In this document: in pieces, positions 10,791 through 23,127 of the stretch
How the letters are laid out: the number at the start of each line of letters is the position of its first letter
Position numbering within the stretch: the first letter of the stretch is position 1
DNA from: Himantopus leucocephalus
Lineage: Eukaryota; Chordata; Aves; Charadriiformes; Recurvirostridae
Direction of reading: 5' to 3'
Length of the DNA stretch: 64,000 bases
Assembly: GCA_003993805.1 (NCBI GenBank)
Contig: RSEF01000004.1
Coordinates: forward strand, 4,619,771-4,683,770
The notes under the pieces: model-generated
Seen by the model: the letters and a program-made list of their open reading frames with translations, nothing else
What the model was told of the DNA's origin: nothing
Database searches by the model: none
Translations under genes and position numbers: made by a program

Positions 10791-11428
10791 TGTCCTGGTT
10801 TGAGTGACACAGGACTAATTTCTCTTCTAATGTTTGCGAAAACTGCACTTTTAGAAGACTCCAGTGTCTGATTTTGTGAAAAGACTTACTTCTGTGGTGT
10901 ACGGGTTTCAAGGTCTCAGTGTTTTCGAGCTCGCCAGGTGCAGGGCTGAGGAGGAGCGAGACCCGGGCACTTGACCCAAGCTGGTCAACAGGGTTATTGC
11001 ATACCACAAACAGCACATTCCATAGAAATCGGGAAGTTTGCTGAGGAGTTCTCTCTCTCCCGTGACGGCTGCCATCCTGAGAACTCCTTGCCCCAGTGCC
11101 GGAGCCCTGAGCCCTTCCCTTCCTCCCGAAGCTGCAGCGCTGGCAGTGTCCCACATTGGCTGTCACTGCTGGGAGCGCACGGCTTCTACGGGTAGAACGG
11201 GCTGGGTATAGTCCTTGGGTATTCTATATTTGTATCGGGATCAATATTGGTTCTTTAGTGTTATTAGTGTTAACTATCTAGTCTTACTCTCTTAAATCTG
11301 TTTATATTCCAACCCTCAGGTTTCCTTGTTTTTCCCTGATTCCCCTTCCCGAGTGGGGAGGGGTCATCGGGTGAGAGAATAATTGTCTGAACGACAATAA
11401 ATTGTTGTGGGTTTCTCAAACCATAACA
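10791..11428 (+). mobile_element. Solo LTR of an avian endogenous retrovirus, copy 1
   Basis: A 638-bp element starting TGTCCTGGTTTGAG and ending CTCAAACCATAACA, so the termini are TG...CA and imperfect inverted repeats (12 of 14). It aligns along its length with the copy at 23128-23805, but lacks about 28 bp near the 5' end and about 10 bp further in. AATAAA lies at 11396-11401, 27 bp before the end, as expected for an LTR poly(A) signal. Flanking 5-mers are atggc and gcggc, at best a decayed 5-bp target duplication, which would fit an ERVL-type element. No internal retroviral genes adjoin it. The family name is not known to me. Confidence 0.82.
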
Positions 11429-14400
11429 GCGGCTCTGCCTGCTGCCAGAGGGCAGGACGCAGCAGTGCTGGGTGAGCTCGGAGGCGCGTTTACAGCTACC
11501 ACACGCCCGCCAAGTTTGCTGCTGTAAAAGCTGGTGGCCCCATCCCCGTGCTGCTGGCGGGGACGGCTTGTGGGGAGGAGAAGCAGTGTGGCCCTGCGGG
11601 CTGCACAAGGGCTGAGCCAAGCACAGTGCAGCCTGACGCAGGGCAGGCAGCACCAAGAAAAAGCCTTGCGAGCTGCTGGATGGGGGGCTAGTGAAGTTTT
11701 GGGGCTGAAGCACTCCTGCATAGACCCTGGTTTTTGGGCACTGCTCTGAGCTCTAGTGCCCTGCCACAAACCCAGGAATCGTGTCCCAAGGCTGCGCCTC
11801 ATCCGTCGCTCTGCCCCATCTCAGCCCACCCGTATCAACCTGCCAAGTGCTCTGCTCTCAGCTGGGTGGACGCCATGTGAACTGTCAGCCCTCGGTCTGG
11901 GGTGGGATTTTCTGGTGGACCGGGTGTGGTGGCCGGCTTGGGGCAAGCCTGCTTCTCTGGTGCCCCTGCACCGATGTCCTTCTGGTGTCCCCCACCTCCA
12001 TCTCTTGTGAGAGAGGAACTGGATGCCCAGCTGCATTTTAAAATGCAAAACAGCCTGATATGGAAGGAAAGTTAGGCTTGGTGCAAGAACCACTTTAGAG
12101 ACTCCGATTTTAATTAATTGGAGAATAGCTTTTAACCTAGGTTGGAACTAGAGGCGGATTTGCATAACAATTGATGTAAAAGCTCCACTACCTCCCACAG
12201 CCAGAACAAGGAAACCTGTTTCTGCTCGGTTTTATGTTTTAAGTGCTTCTAACAATGGAGCAATTCAGTGTTTAAGTACAATTTGCAGGCTCTACAACAA
12301 TAGCCTGCTGCAGAGAAAACTCCCTCCTGGCATTTCCCCATTTCTCAAGTTCTGCTCCCAGGCCTGAGTGCATTTCAGTAAAAACTTTCTCCTCCCTTTG
12401 GCTTACCATTCACTCAGTTACTTGTTTAAGACTAAAGTAGTTCTAGAATATACTGTTTTAATTTTTTTTCTTCTTTTTGTGTCAGAAAAAGCCATTAAGC
12501 CCAGATTCAACTTGATGCACTCGAGCAAAATAGCTTTTATTAATGCCTTTAGCTGTGATGAGTGCAAACTCCAAGCTGTCAACTCTTAACTACAGGAAGA
12601 GTCCTGACGCTATGCTCAGGTTTTATATTAAAAAAGGATGAGAAACCGCATGCCAGCGAAAGTGAGAACACACAGTACATTGTTTATTAATGTTATGGTT
12701 CAATCAAAATGTGAAAGCTGTCAAGTGGGGAGGAGAAAGTGGGGCCTGAGTTTCCATCCAGTCAGGCTTTACAGTCCCCGCTTGACTATTTTTATTTTTT
12801 TCCCCTCTTTCACCTTTCCAAGCAGGAAGCTCAGGCTCCAGCCGAACGGCTGTTTATCCACCTCTTACACCAGCAGGTATCAGCGCCTCTCCTTGCCTGG
12901 GTTACCTCCACCGCGGAGCAAACCTCTTCGGGCTTTTCTGTGATTTCCTGGCAACCTCCTCCATCAGGTCACAAAATGCTGGTTTCTGGCTGTGGAAAGG
13001 GACTTGCTGAGCAAGGCTGCCTGTCCAAACAAATGCAGGTGTCCTTTTTCTTTTTTACCCAGGAGGTACCCCTCAATGGAGCAAGCGGTGTGACTGCACC
13101 TGGATGTTTTGGATGTCAGGCACAGTGCTGAGCAGTTGGGGTGGAGCCATGGAGCCCGGACCGTGCACATCCCCTGCCCGGTATTGCAGCCCCCTACCTG
13201 TCATACCAGCTACCGACCCCCAGGGCCCACCATGGTGGCAGGGACTAGACCCTGAAAGAGGGGAAACGGCTGTTACAGGGTTATCTGCGACATGGAGGTG
13301 GGTTGGGAAGTGTTTCCTGCTTCCAGTGGTACTCCTTAGAGTGGCTGCTGCAGGCCAGCTGGGATGCGTGCTCGCATATGCACAGATGTTTCCTCTCCTG
13401 CTTAATCCTGCAGCCTTGTTAATAGTGAGTTTCCACTACGCAGCTGGACAGAGGCTGAATCTGGCCGAGATTTGATGGGGGATACGGGGAGATGGAGCGC
13501 TCACACCTCGCAGAAGCTGCTATCTCCTCTGCCAGAAACGTGGTGTTTCTGTGTTTTTAAAGTGAATCTCTGGTTGCCATGGTTTCAGGGAAGCACAGGT
13601 CTTGCTGAGAGGCTCGAGGAATAGCACGAGAGGTGTGATGTTCCCCAGTCCTGCCACGGGGCTGATTTGGCCACTGATTTCCATGCCAGCATTGCCACCC
13701 GGGCCACTTCTGGCCGCAGGGGGGGCAGGGACAAGGCTCCTCTGACCCAGACCTCGAGGGACATCCATGGCTGTAGAGATCTTTCCAGCATCACACCTAC
13801 CCCATGAGGTTGCAATGCATGGGTACAGACCAGGTTGTTCACCCCTTCAGAGCAATACAATAATTTCATTTAAGGAATCCCTCCTGTGCCAACACTCTGC
13901 CCACAAGTTTCAGCAGGACTTGTAAAATCTGTCCTCAGAGCCTGAGGATTCTCTCACTGCTGTAGATTTGGTGTTATAATATTTTTTTTTTCAGCCTGTT
14001 TAGCATCCAGGCTGTCAATCAATACCTCTCGTCTCAAATAAAGGACTTTGACCTTTGTTTATTTTACACCTGTGGGTGAAATCCTGCGGCCATTAGAGGC
14101 AGTTTGTCCATCACACGCCCAAGGAACAGGCAGGTATTATTAGAAATACTATCACCTTCAGGGCATGCGTGAGGATTGCGAGAAGCTGCAGAGCATCCAG
14201 GTGGCTTTCGGAGGGAGGCTGGCAGCTAGGAAATGCCCTCGGACCTGTTCCTGCCTTCGCCGCCAGCCAGCACCGTGCTGGTTAATCGCTTTTAAAGTTC
14301 AGTGAATCCATAATCTTGCTGGGCACTGTTGAGAAAGCAAATTTGCTCTGCGCAGAAGGCAGTGGGTGGGCTCTGAGGGGAGGATTTGCTCCCATTTTAA

Positions 14401-16221
14401 ATAGGGCTTTGTTGGTGCAAAACTGAGTTCATGTAGGATCCATAACTGTGTTTTTCCTTCCCTTAGCCTTTTTCCCTTTGAGGGAAGACAATTTCTTCAG
14501 TTTTTCACTGCTCTTACCTTCCAGTGAGCATTTTGGAAATGAGGGATGGGTTCCTTCTCCTCTTTCCAGCAGGGACACGCGGGGGGTGAAGACAGACGAA
14601 GATCTTGGGAGGACAGAAGGGCTCTGCTCCTCCTCACCCGCCTGCTCTGCCTAATCCATCCCAGCCACCGGCATTGGCTTTGCAAGGGAATACCTGTCCT
14701 TTGACAGGCACAATTTTGTCAGTGCAGGAGTGACACAAACCAGAGCTGTAGTTATGATGAACAACAGATACAAAAGGGAAGAATTTGCCCCTTTGCGTTT
14801 TCTTCTATGAGTAAATGGCAACACTTCAAAGTCTGCGTCGTTAAACTGTTCGGGAAAAATGGGAGCTCATAGAAAGAGAGGTCGATTCCTGCTTCTGTGC
14901 AGACTGGAGGCACCAAAATGACTCCTTCTGTGGCATCAGCCCCTCCATCACCAGCAGAGTGAGTCCAAGAGGAAAAAATAGTCAGAGAGGCAGGAAAAAA
15001 AAAATCCACCTTCTTTTTTTTTTTTTTTTACCAAATTAAATGACCTGCACTGGGGAGCTTCTAACACTTCTAAATGGTTGAGTGAAGGTCCAATTTATTT
15101 CCTGTCAGACTCTCACACACCTCAGTGTGATGAGGACTGCCCTGCGAGCGCTGAGCAGCCTCTCCTCGCTTGGAGCTGGCGTGCCCGGTGCACTCCATGT
15201 GCTCTGCCCGTGCGACCTGCTCTAGACCACGACTTCCTCACCCGTATCCAAACGCCCTGCTCCCCAAATGTGCTGCTTCCCCTCATCCCCTTGGACATCT
15301 AGCAGGCTTTTGAGCCTGCAATTGCTCAGACAGTAGGTGCCATTGTTGATTTGGTTTGTTGTTGTTTTTAAATAACTGCTGTGTTTGCAGCTGGTTTGGG
15401 GCTCCCCATGGCTTCCAGCAAAGGCACTGCAGTTATGAGCTGTCAGTGTGGGTAACCCCTTCTTCTCTCAGATGGTTGGTGCAGCTCTGTTGCTGGTGGA
15501 AGGACACTGTTTTGCTTCTGTCATGGGTATAGGGACACGTGAGGCAAGGAGGAAAGTTGGGAGATGGATAGAGGTGGCTTTTGCGATGTCAGGGTGAGGC
15601 TCCTTGCAGTCTGAGCTGTAGCTCTGGCCAGAAGGAAGGCAGCCAGGATGCAGCTGTATTACTGACAAAAACAATTTCTGAAGCACTTGATGATTTTAAT
15701 AGCTTTCAGTTAATGCGAGCAGATGAGGCTAAGCCAGGAAGGGCAGCCCAAAATATGAGGCTGGGAAAGCAGCATCCCGCCAGGCTCCCAGGGGGCCACC
15801 GAGGTGCTGCAAACCAGTCAAGCTCTGCCAAATGCGCTGCCGTGGGGCCATGCTGGCTGTTGGGGGCAACAACAGCTTGTCTGGGTGAAGAGAATACCAA
15901 CTGGCAGTGTCACAGTCACACAGACCCACTGCTGCTCCTTGGCTGGCTCTGATGGGCCAGGAGGTGGCTGTCCCAGAGCCTGGCAGGCTGCCTTTGCACA
16001 CAACATCCCATGCCCCACAGGGGTTTGTGGGTGTTTAGAATGCTCCTTGGTGTGACTGAATAACCCCAGTTGTCCCAAACTTCCCATCCCCAATCTGGAC
16101 AGAGCTGGTAGATAGGATAGGTCTGGATAGACCCTCCTCCCTCAGCTCCTAAGCTTCACCCGCAATTCCTGTGCTGCACCGCAGGAGCAAGAGAATGTGC
16201 CTGGATGTCTCCATCAGCTTT
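11429..16221. other. Non-repetitive region without a recognised gene
   Basis: No transposon fragment or credible exon was recognised. It is moderately GC-rich with a G/T-rich + strand up to the gap. It contains the OCT-SOX-like site at 12158 within an AT-rich island (12100-12180) and a T run of about 17 near 15013. Confidence 0.5.
12158..12172 (-). promoter_or_regulatory. Candidate OCT-SOX composite site
   Basis: The - strand reads AATTGTTATGCAAAT, matching 14 of 15 positions of the POU5F1-SOX2 composite consensus with the canonical zero-base spacing (SOX half, then octamer). A homeodomain-type TTTAATTAATTG block lies about 45 bp to the left. This is a sequence match only; activity depends on context and conservation. 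Confidence 0.45.
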
Positions 16222-16259
16222 TCATAGAATCACAGAATGGTTTAGGTTGGAAGGGACCT
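16222..16259 (-). mobile_element. CR1 LINE 3' end, left of gap
   Basis: Starts tcatagaatcacagaatgg and ends ttggaagggacct: the reverse complement of the standard CR1 3' terminus with its ATTCTATG-type repeats. The element's 3' end points left and its body lies in the gap. Confidence 0.92.
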
Positions 16260-17259
16260 NNNNNNNNNNNNNNNNNNNNNNNNNNNNNNNNNNNNNNNNN
16301 NNNNNNNNNNNNNNNNNNNNNNNNNNNNNNNNNNNNNNNNNNNNNNNNNNNNNNNNNNNNNNNNNNNNNNNNNNNNNNNNNNNNNNNNNNNNNNNNNNNN
16401 NNNNNNNNNNNNNNNNNNNNNNNNNNNNNNNNNNNNNNNNNNNNNNNNNNNNNNNNNNNNNNNNNNNNNNNNNNNNNNNNNNNNNNNNNNNNNNNNNNNN
16501 NNNNNNNNNNNNNNNNNNNNNNNNNNNNNNNNNNNNNNNNNNNNNNNNNNNNNNNNNNNNNNNNNNNNNNNNNNNNNNNNNNNNNNNNNNNNNNNNNNNN
16601 NNNNNNNNNNNNNNNNNNNNNNNNNNNNNNNNNNNNNNNNNNNNNNNNNNNNNNNNNNNNNNNNNNNNNNNNNNNNNNNNNNNNNNNNNNNNNNNNNNNN
16701 NNNNNNNNNNNNNNNNNNNNNNNNNNNNNNNNNNNNNNNNNNNNNNNNNNNNNNNNNNNNNNNNNNNNNNNNNNNNNNNNNNNNNNNNNNNNNNNNNNNN
16801 NNNNNNNNNNNNNNNNNNNNNNNNNNNNNNNNNNNNNNNNNNNNNNNNNNNNNNNNNNNNNNNNNNNNNNNNNNNNNNNNNNNNNNNNNNNNNNNNNNNN
16901 NNNNNNNNNNNNNNNNNNNNNNNNNNNNNNNNNNNNNNNNNNNNNNNNNNNNNNNNNNNNNNNNNNNNNNNNNNNNNNNNNNNNNNNNNNNNNNNNNNNN
17001 NNNNNNNNNNNNNNNNNNNNNNNNNNNNNNNNNNNNNNNNNNNNNNNNNNNNNNNNNNNNNNNNNNNNNNNNNNNNNNNNNNNNNNNNNNNNNNNNNNNN
17101 NNNNNNNNNNNNNNNNNNNNNNNNNNNNNNNNNNNNNNNNNNNNNNNNNNNNNNNNNNNNNNNNNNNNNNNNNNNNNNNNNNNNNNNNNNNNNNNNNNNN
17201 NNNNNNNNNNNNNNNNNNNNNNNNNNNNNNNNNNNNNNNNNNNNNNNNNNNNNNNNNNN
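16260..17259. other. Assembly gap, exactly 1000 N
   Basis: A round-number gap, so the true size is unknown. It is bordered by two CR1 3' ends facing outward, and the 16 bases on each edge are exact reverse complements of each other. Confidence 0.99.
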
Positions 17260-17300
17260 AGGTCCCTTCCAACCTTAACAATTCTATGATTCTGTGATTC
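17260..17300 (+). mobile_element. CR1 LINE 3' end, right of gap
   Basis: Begins aggtcccttccaacct and ends with attctatgattctgtgatt, the CR1 3' terminus on the + strand. It differs from the left copy in several bases, so the two are distinct copies although they break at the same base. Confidence 0.92.
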
Positions 17301-20300
17301 CAGAGATGCTTTTCACATTGCAGATTTCATCTTGCCATTTGTCTCGGCTAAAAGCTGCCCTTCTTGTCATTTTGAGAACTAAAATATTACCCAGCAAAAA
17401 CCAAACATGACTCTCTGTTAATACTATCTAAAACACATTATCTTCTTAAGGAAGGCTTCAGACTGAAGATGCATTTTAGTTATAGCAGCAAGGACAGTTT
17501 AAATCGATCTTGTACAGTTCAGTTTCTCCCCTAACCCTCAATTAATGAGCATGAAATACCATCTACCTTATACCTACTCCCAAACACCCAAGTATGTTAA
17601 ACAGCCTTTTGATTCTCTCCAGCTTTTTGACTGTGCGTGAAGCTTCGGCTGAATCCAATTTGTACCACCAGCAACTGGAGTTATTCTGCATTTGTCACTG
17701 ATGGCATTACATTTCTCTTAACCATAATGAGGTGACACTGAATTATAGAACTTTTTATACTGTTTTAATACTGTGATCATTCGAGTGTTATGAATCTGTA
17801 GGAACATTAAGGCAGTTAAGCTATACATCTGCCCAGATGAAAAGGCAATAGTGTTTCCAAGGAATTTTTGAGCAGGTAAATTCAATCACAATTTAAGCCA
17901 GAAATGGCTCTCCTGCACCTGTCCCTCAGGCAGTCAGGAGGGTGTCTTCTGAGGGACTTGCTAAAACTTCTCAAATAAATCAGTGGGAGCAAGACAGGCA
18001 TATGGAAAACAGCTTTTCTCCAGAGACACTCAGGTGTAGCGAAGCCACACACTCAGAGGATGCCTAAAGACACCTCCCTGACAAATTTAGGATCCGGAGG
18101 CTTGCTGAAGGTGTGGGGTGAAGCCTAGCTAAACCCCATAGATGGACGCCTCTGACCCGAACGGTGACTGCATCCTCCCACCCACCTCCTCCCAGCTTCT
18201 TTCACCCTTTGGGCTTGTAGTGGCCTCCAGGTGCTCATCCCTGCTCTGGTCTTGTGGCACACATGAAGGGTCTGGCATTTGGCTTGGACCACGCAGCCAA
18301 AACATCCTATCTACCAAAACAAATGCAAGACTTCTGCAGTGGGCTAACCATGTTGTGGTCCTAAAAGGGATCTTGACAAATCCCTGTCCTCTCCTGTGCT
18401 GTCCCGCAGAGGCAGAAACATGCAGTACACCAGGTCCCCATGAGCCAGAAAATATCAAGAGCGCTGTATTTTGACAGTCAAGAAATGTAGGTTCCAGGGT
18501 AGAGACAGAACGAGGCAGTGGACAGGCACCAACGTCTTCACGAACCTCTGGCTGCAAGCACAGCACTTGCTGCACACCAAACACGCATGCAGAACGGGGC
18601 CAATTTTAAACTCTGTGCCAAGAATGAAATCTGTGCTGTCTCCTTACCCAGAGGAGAATGCAAATATTCATGATAAAGCATGAACGAAAAAACTACTAAA
18701 TATTTTAATCAGCTCAGTCATCATATGAAACAGAAGTAATTTTCCCTTCTCAGGGCCGCACGGATGGGTGCACACTTGCTGCCTGATGTAGCAGCGATCA
18801 TCTATTAAGGCTGCTTTAGCTTAATAGCTAAAATTCAGCTCTTTGACTTCCCATGCTTAGGAAAGAAATTGATATACATTTTTTAAACCTTGAAATAGAA
18901 AGAAGCTAGCAATAGCCACAAAGAGGGGAAAAAAAGAAGAGCGTTCAGGGCATAACACAGCCTCGGGTAATCCAGAATAGCTTTAAGACTGTTTCCCCTC
19001 ATATTGCCCATTTCTTTCACTCATTTAACATCTCTCTTTGAAGATCCCCACAGTCCTTCCTAAATCTTTGCGTTGTCTATGTGGTGATTCTGTTATTCCC
19101 CATCCAGACCATTAAAACAGGTGCTGAGCAGTGTGGTACCTAGGGCGGGACCTGAAGTTCCCGGCTGCCAACATTTGCCATGAAGAAAACCAGCTGTTTT
19201 ATCTCAACCTTTGCTTGCCATTTCCTCCTGAATTTTTGATGTGCGTCTTTCACCCTGTGGGCTCTTCGTTTCTTCAGCACTCCCTTGCCAGCAGGGCTAA
19301 ACACCAACCTCTGCCACAGTCCTTGTCCAACAGCTGCTCAGGGAACACCCGTCCCTACCACCCCAGATATTTCCCTCTGTAAATAAAAACATAGGAGCTG
19401 CTTCCCTAGTTGTTTCACTGCTCTCATCTAGCTCTCTTTAATCTGTGCATGTATTTTCTAGTATTTACCGCACGTGCATGAAGAGCATCAGCTCTACTTT
19501 AAAAGCTTTAATCTTTCCGTTAATCTAACTTGAGGGGTTTTTTGTTCTCATCTGCCTTCCTACTCCCCTCCCACTGCCAAATAAAGAAAAAGAGCGAGCA
19601 GGAACCTGCCGCCCATTAAATGATCTTGATAGCAGAGAGCCTGAAAACAGACAGTCAGGCCAAACTACAGGATACTTCATTTTCATCATCTTTCAGGCAA
19701 ACCTCATTTGATTCTTAATGGCAAATCTTAACTATTACATCTGTGAAACCTGTTAAGCAATCGATAAGAGAGGGAAAGCAGAGCAAACAGGGACAAAGAT
19801 GTGTTTTCAAATGGGATACAAAAAAAGACATAAATCGTCCCCTGACTTTGGGCTGCTTTCAGCGGCGCTGTGTAGAGTGAAGCCACCTCAGCGCCATTAC
19901 TGCCCTCATGTCCCCCCCAGCTCTGGTGACACCCTGTGTCAGCCCGTAATGCTGGAGAAAGAGCTGGTATGGCTTTTCCCCAGTGCAAGGCACTGACTTA
20001 CGCGTTTAACTGGCCGTTCCCCAGTGGAAAGGCCAACATGGAAAACAAGCTGCTCCTCTAAGGAGAGGGTTTCCCTTTCATCTTGAAGACACACATCAGA
20101 CTTTATGTTTTCCTTGCCAGGATGGGAAAAAATTTCCCTGCAGAAACACAGCTGCCGACAGCTTGAAACGAGCATAGACAGCCATGGGCAATTAGCAATC
20201 TTACATTCATTACCAGGTTCGTGATTTGTCATATGACCTTTTTTTTTTAACTCTCTCCTTGTTAGTGAATTCAAGCACAGATAAAAAATGTAATGAAAAC

Positions 20301-20567
20301 TAAAAAAAAGAACAAACAAACCAAAACCAAAACACTGCAGACTGCATTTAGAATAACCAGAAACTAGACTTTTAGACAAGTGCTGTGCACAAATATTTGT
20401 CTACATAAAGTGTGCACAAACTTTCAGCATCTTGCTTTGCTGCGGAGAGGAGGAATGAGGATGTCAAGGGATATATCTCAATTACATTCACCCAGAGCTC
20501 ATGTACGTCTTACCATTATTACTAGTTCAAATTGGCATTATTATAACACAGATTGTAATAATAACTT
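17301..20567. other. Unique AC-rich region, no gene recognised
   Basis: No repeat or convincing exon. Base composition on the + strand changes here to A/C-rich. Open frames such as the 151-codon - strand one at 18129-18584 look random in composition. Confidence 0.5.
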
Positions 20568-20665
20568 AGACTGGAAAGTACTTCTGGAGCTCTCTAGTCC
20601 ATCCCCTGCTCAAAGCAGGGCCAAATTCAGAGCTGGACAAGGTTTCTCAGGGTTGCACGCTCAGA
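20568..20665 (-). mobile_element. Diverged CR1 LINE fragment
   Basis: Blocks agactggaaagtacttctgga, ctagtccatcccctgct and caaagcagggccaa match the reverse complement of an older CR1 3' region. Divergence is visibly higher than in the copies at 31864 or 51291, suggesting an older insertion. Confidence 0.7.
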
Positions 20666-21468
20666 CAGAACATTTCCATAGGAACCCCTGATTTGGGCTG
20701 TATTCAGACAACCGTTTACAAGTTTCAGGTCTGGCAGATGTTTTACCACTCCAAGCAGATTTTCCACCTCACTACTATGTTCTCAGCAAATTTCCATACA
20801 GGAAGAAACACATGACTGTCACCAACCGAGATGCTTTTTGCAGAGATGAAAAAAAAAAACACCTGAAATGGGTCTTGCCACAAAACGTTTGGAAAGCAAT
20901 CCAAAAGAGACTTAGACACCAATGGTGTGGGGGGGAGAGGGGGAGATTTAATGCCCATCTCCGTAAAGGTAAGTGAACCTGAAGGTATAGGTAATTAACT
21001 CCCTTGCAAATGAGGCATAACAACAGCAAATTTTGGCTCAGCCTGCCTCCTCGCTCCTGAAATCAGCCAGCGCTTTGCCATTGGCTTCACTGGCAGCAGG
21101 ACCTAGATCTCAGGTCAACGTGAAGCTCATTTTAACTCCCCAAAGCAGTCAGTGCCCCGGCGTGGGGACAGGGGACGGTGCCACCCGTAAATGCAGGTCA
21201 CAAAACGCTGGCCCTTTGCCCTGGTGCTCAGCTTTGCCTGGACCAGTTCAGCCCCCTCTCATGGGGTCTCCAAAGGGACATACTGAGCCTCCGGCGGAGA
21301 CCACAGGAGCCCTGCAATCCTCTGCCTGGGAACTGTTTTGCCAATCGACAGGGTCAGCAGAAAGGACACAGACACCAATTTTAAAAAAAAAGATAAGCTT
21401 CTTTTACTTTAGTTAGTTAAAAGCAGCTCAGAGAATAAGCAAAGATAATGCACCTTTTCACCTTTGTG
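20666..21468. other. Unique spacer
   Basis: No gene or repeat recognised. It has a short poly(A) near 20848 and a G run near 20929-20943. Confidence 0.5.
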
Positions 21469-21640
21469 GAAAGGGACCTGGGAGTCCTGGTGGACAACAG
21501 GATGCCCATGAGCCAGCAATGTGCCTTGGTGGCCAAGAAGGCCAATGGCATCCTGGGGTGCATCAAGAAGAGTGTGGCCAGCAGGGGGAGGCAGGTCATC
21601 CTCCCCCTCTGCTCTGCCCTGGGGAGGCCATATCTGGATG
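21469..21640 (+). mobile_element. CR1 LINE fragment, remnant of the end of the pol ORF
   Basis: Translation gives [10 protein letters not shown], then [30 protein letters not shown] and LPLCSAL: the last part of CR1 ORF2 (reverse transcriptase end). The frame stays open, but both ends of the element are missing and the sequence leaves CR1 after about 21640 without a 3' tail, so it is a dead fragment. Bases 21481-21522 are identical to the reverse complement of 29873-29914, so the two copies belong to the same subfamily. Confidence 0.88.
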
Positions 21641-23127
21641 TTTCCGTGGCAACACGGAGAACTTGGTCCATCTCATGACTTGCAGCATGCACAGATTTCC
21701 TCGCCGTCGCATCAGCCCAGGGAGCCGCAGGGAACTGGCTGGAAATAGTAATTCCTCCAGGTGCCACAAGCATCCCAGCACCTCCAGCCCAGCATGGGTG
21801 GAGGGTCCCTGCTACGCACTGAAGAGCATCCGGGGGGACACAGCCCCCTGCAGTGGCCTGTGTCCTACAGAAGGACAAAGCAAACACCATTGGACTTCTA
21901 ATGCTCTTCGTCCCAGCACACAGCAACGCCATAAAATGAAGAAAACACGGCAGCAAAGCACAACTTAAATTCATTTTCACTTGAAAAAAAAGTGGTGTAT
22001 ATCATTTTACTTCAAGGGCTTTGAACCCACCAAACAACTTGGCTTTTCGTAGAGCGAAGCCTGTGAGAAACACAGACTCCAAAACCTAAAACTATACAAA
22101 TGGAAAACTCAGGTATGTCCTCGCTAGGAAATATGCCCCAATTCCCAAAGCACAGCTGGAAGTGGAACGACATTTCCTGACCCAGGACAAATTACACAGA
22201 GGCCTCAACCTTTGGTAATGAGTCCCGGCTTCCCAAGCTACAGTGTCACAGGCAGTGGCAGTAAATGTGTATTTGGAGTCAGCATTTGTAGGGAAAAAAA
22301 CATGCAGTGCAACCAAATTAATTAGAAAATATAAGAACTGCCATGATGATGTACAAGAAATGAACAAAAAGGAATCCAAAAATATATCCTTTGCTGCTTC
22401 TTGCTGAAGATGTTTTAGCGTATTGTTCTTCAATACAATTTAAATTATCAGCTGGTAGAACAATTATCTAACTAAAAGATTTAACCATGATTAAAGTCTA
22501 AACAATCTGCTGAACAAACACCTACTCAGCCTCACTCAAACTGAATTTCAATTCCCCGCACGTTTAGTGCTTTACCTACAGCTTTTTCTGGTGATGAGGC
22601 TAGCAGGGTACCAGGCAGCATCTCTTACCCCTTCACGCACCATTTCCAACTCATCCCATTGTTACCAGGAGGACCAGTACCCTCGTTGTGTTTCTTTGGC
22701 CTGGCCCAGTCCATGCAATGAGCTCATACCACGTTGCATGTTCCCATTCTTAGGCAGTTTATTTCTCTCCCAGCATAAAAGCCAGGGAAGCCTAAAACCG
22801 CTTTGGTGTGTGCACAGGACATAAACTGCAACAAAACAACAGGGTGCTCCAGCTATTTATTTCTCTTAGAGGTGCTGCAACACCCCCCATCAATGCCTTT
22901 ATGAACACATGGATTCAGCAGGCTGAAATAGAGATAAAGAGCATCGAAATTCCATTTTCAGATAAAGAGCAAGAGCAGACAGTAGAGGGAAAACAGGCAA
23001 AGGGGTGTGCTTACTGTGCTGGGGAGAGGCAGTGCTTGGCTACACTTGAAGACCAGGGCAGCATCCCACAGCGAAGGGGATGCTCGCTCTTCCCCGCCTG
23101 GGGCTGGGTTACCTGCGCTCACCTCAT
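21641..23127. other. Unique region, no gene recognised
   Basis: No repeat or credible exon seen. The + strand is strongly A/C-rich (for example around 22500-22560). Confidence 0.5.

Noticed and set aside
16197..17297. Open frames of about 360 codons through 16.2-17.3 kb (and one at 42087-43193)
   Set aside because: They consist almost wholly of N and are gap artefacts.
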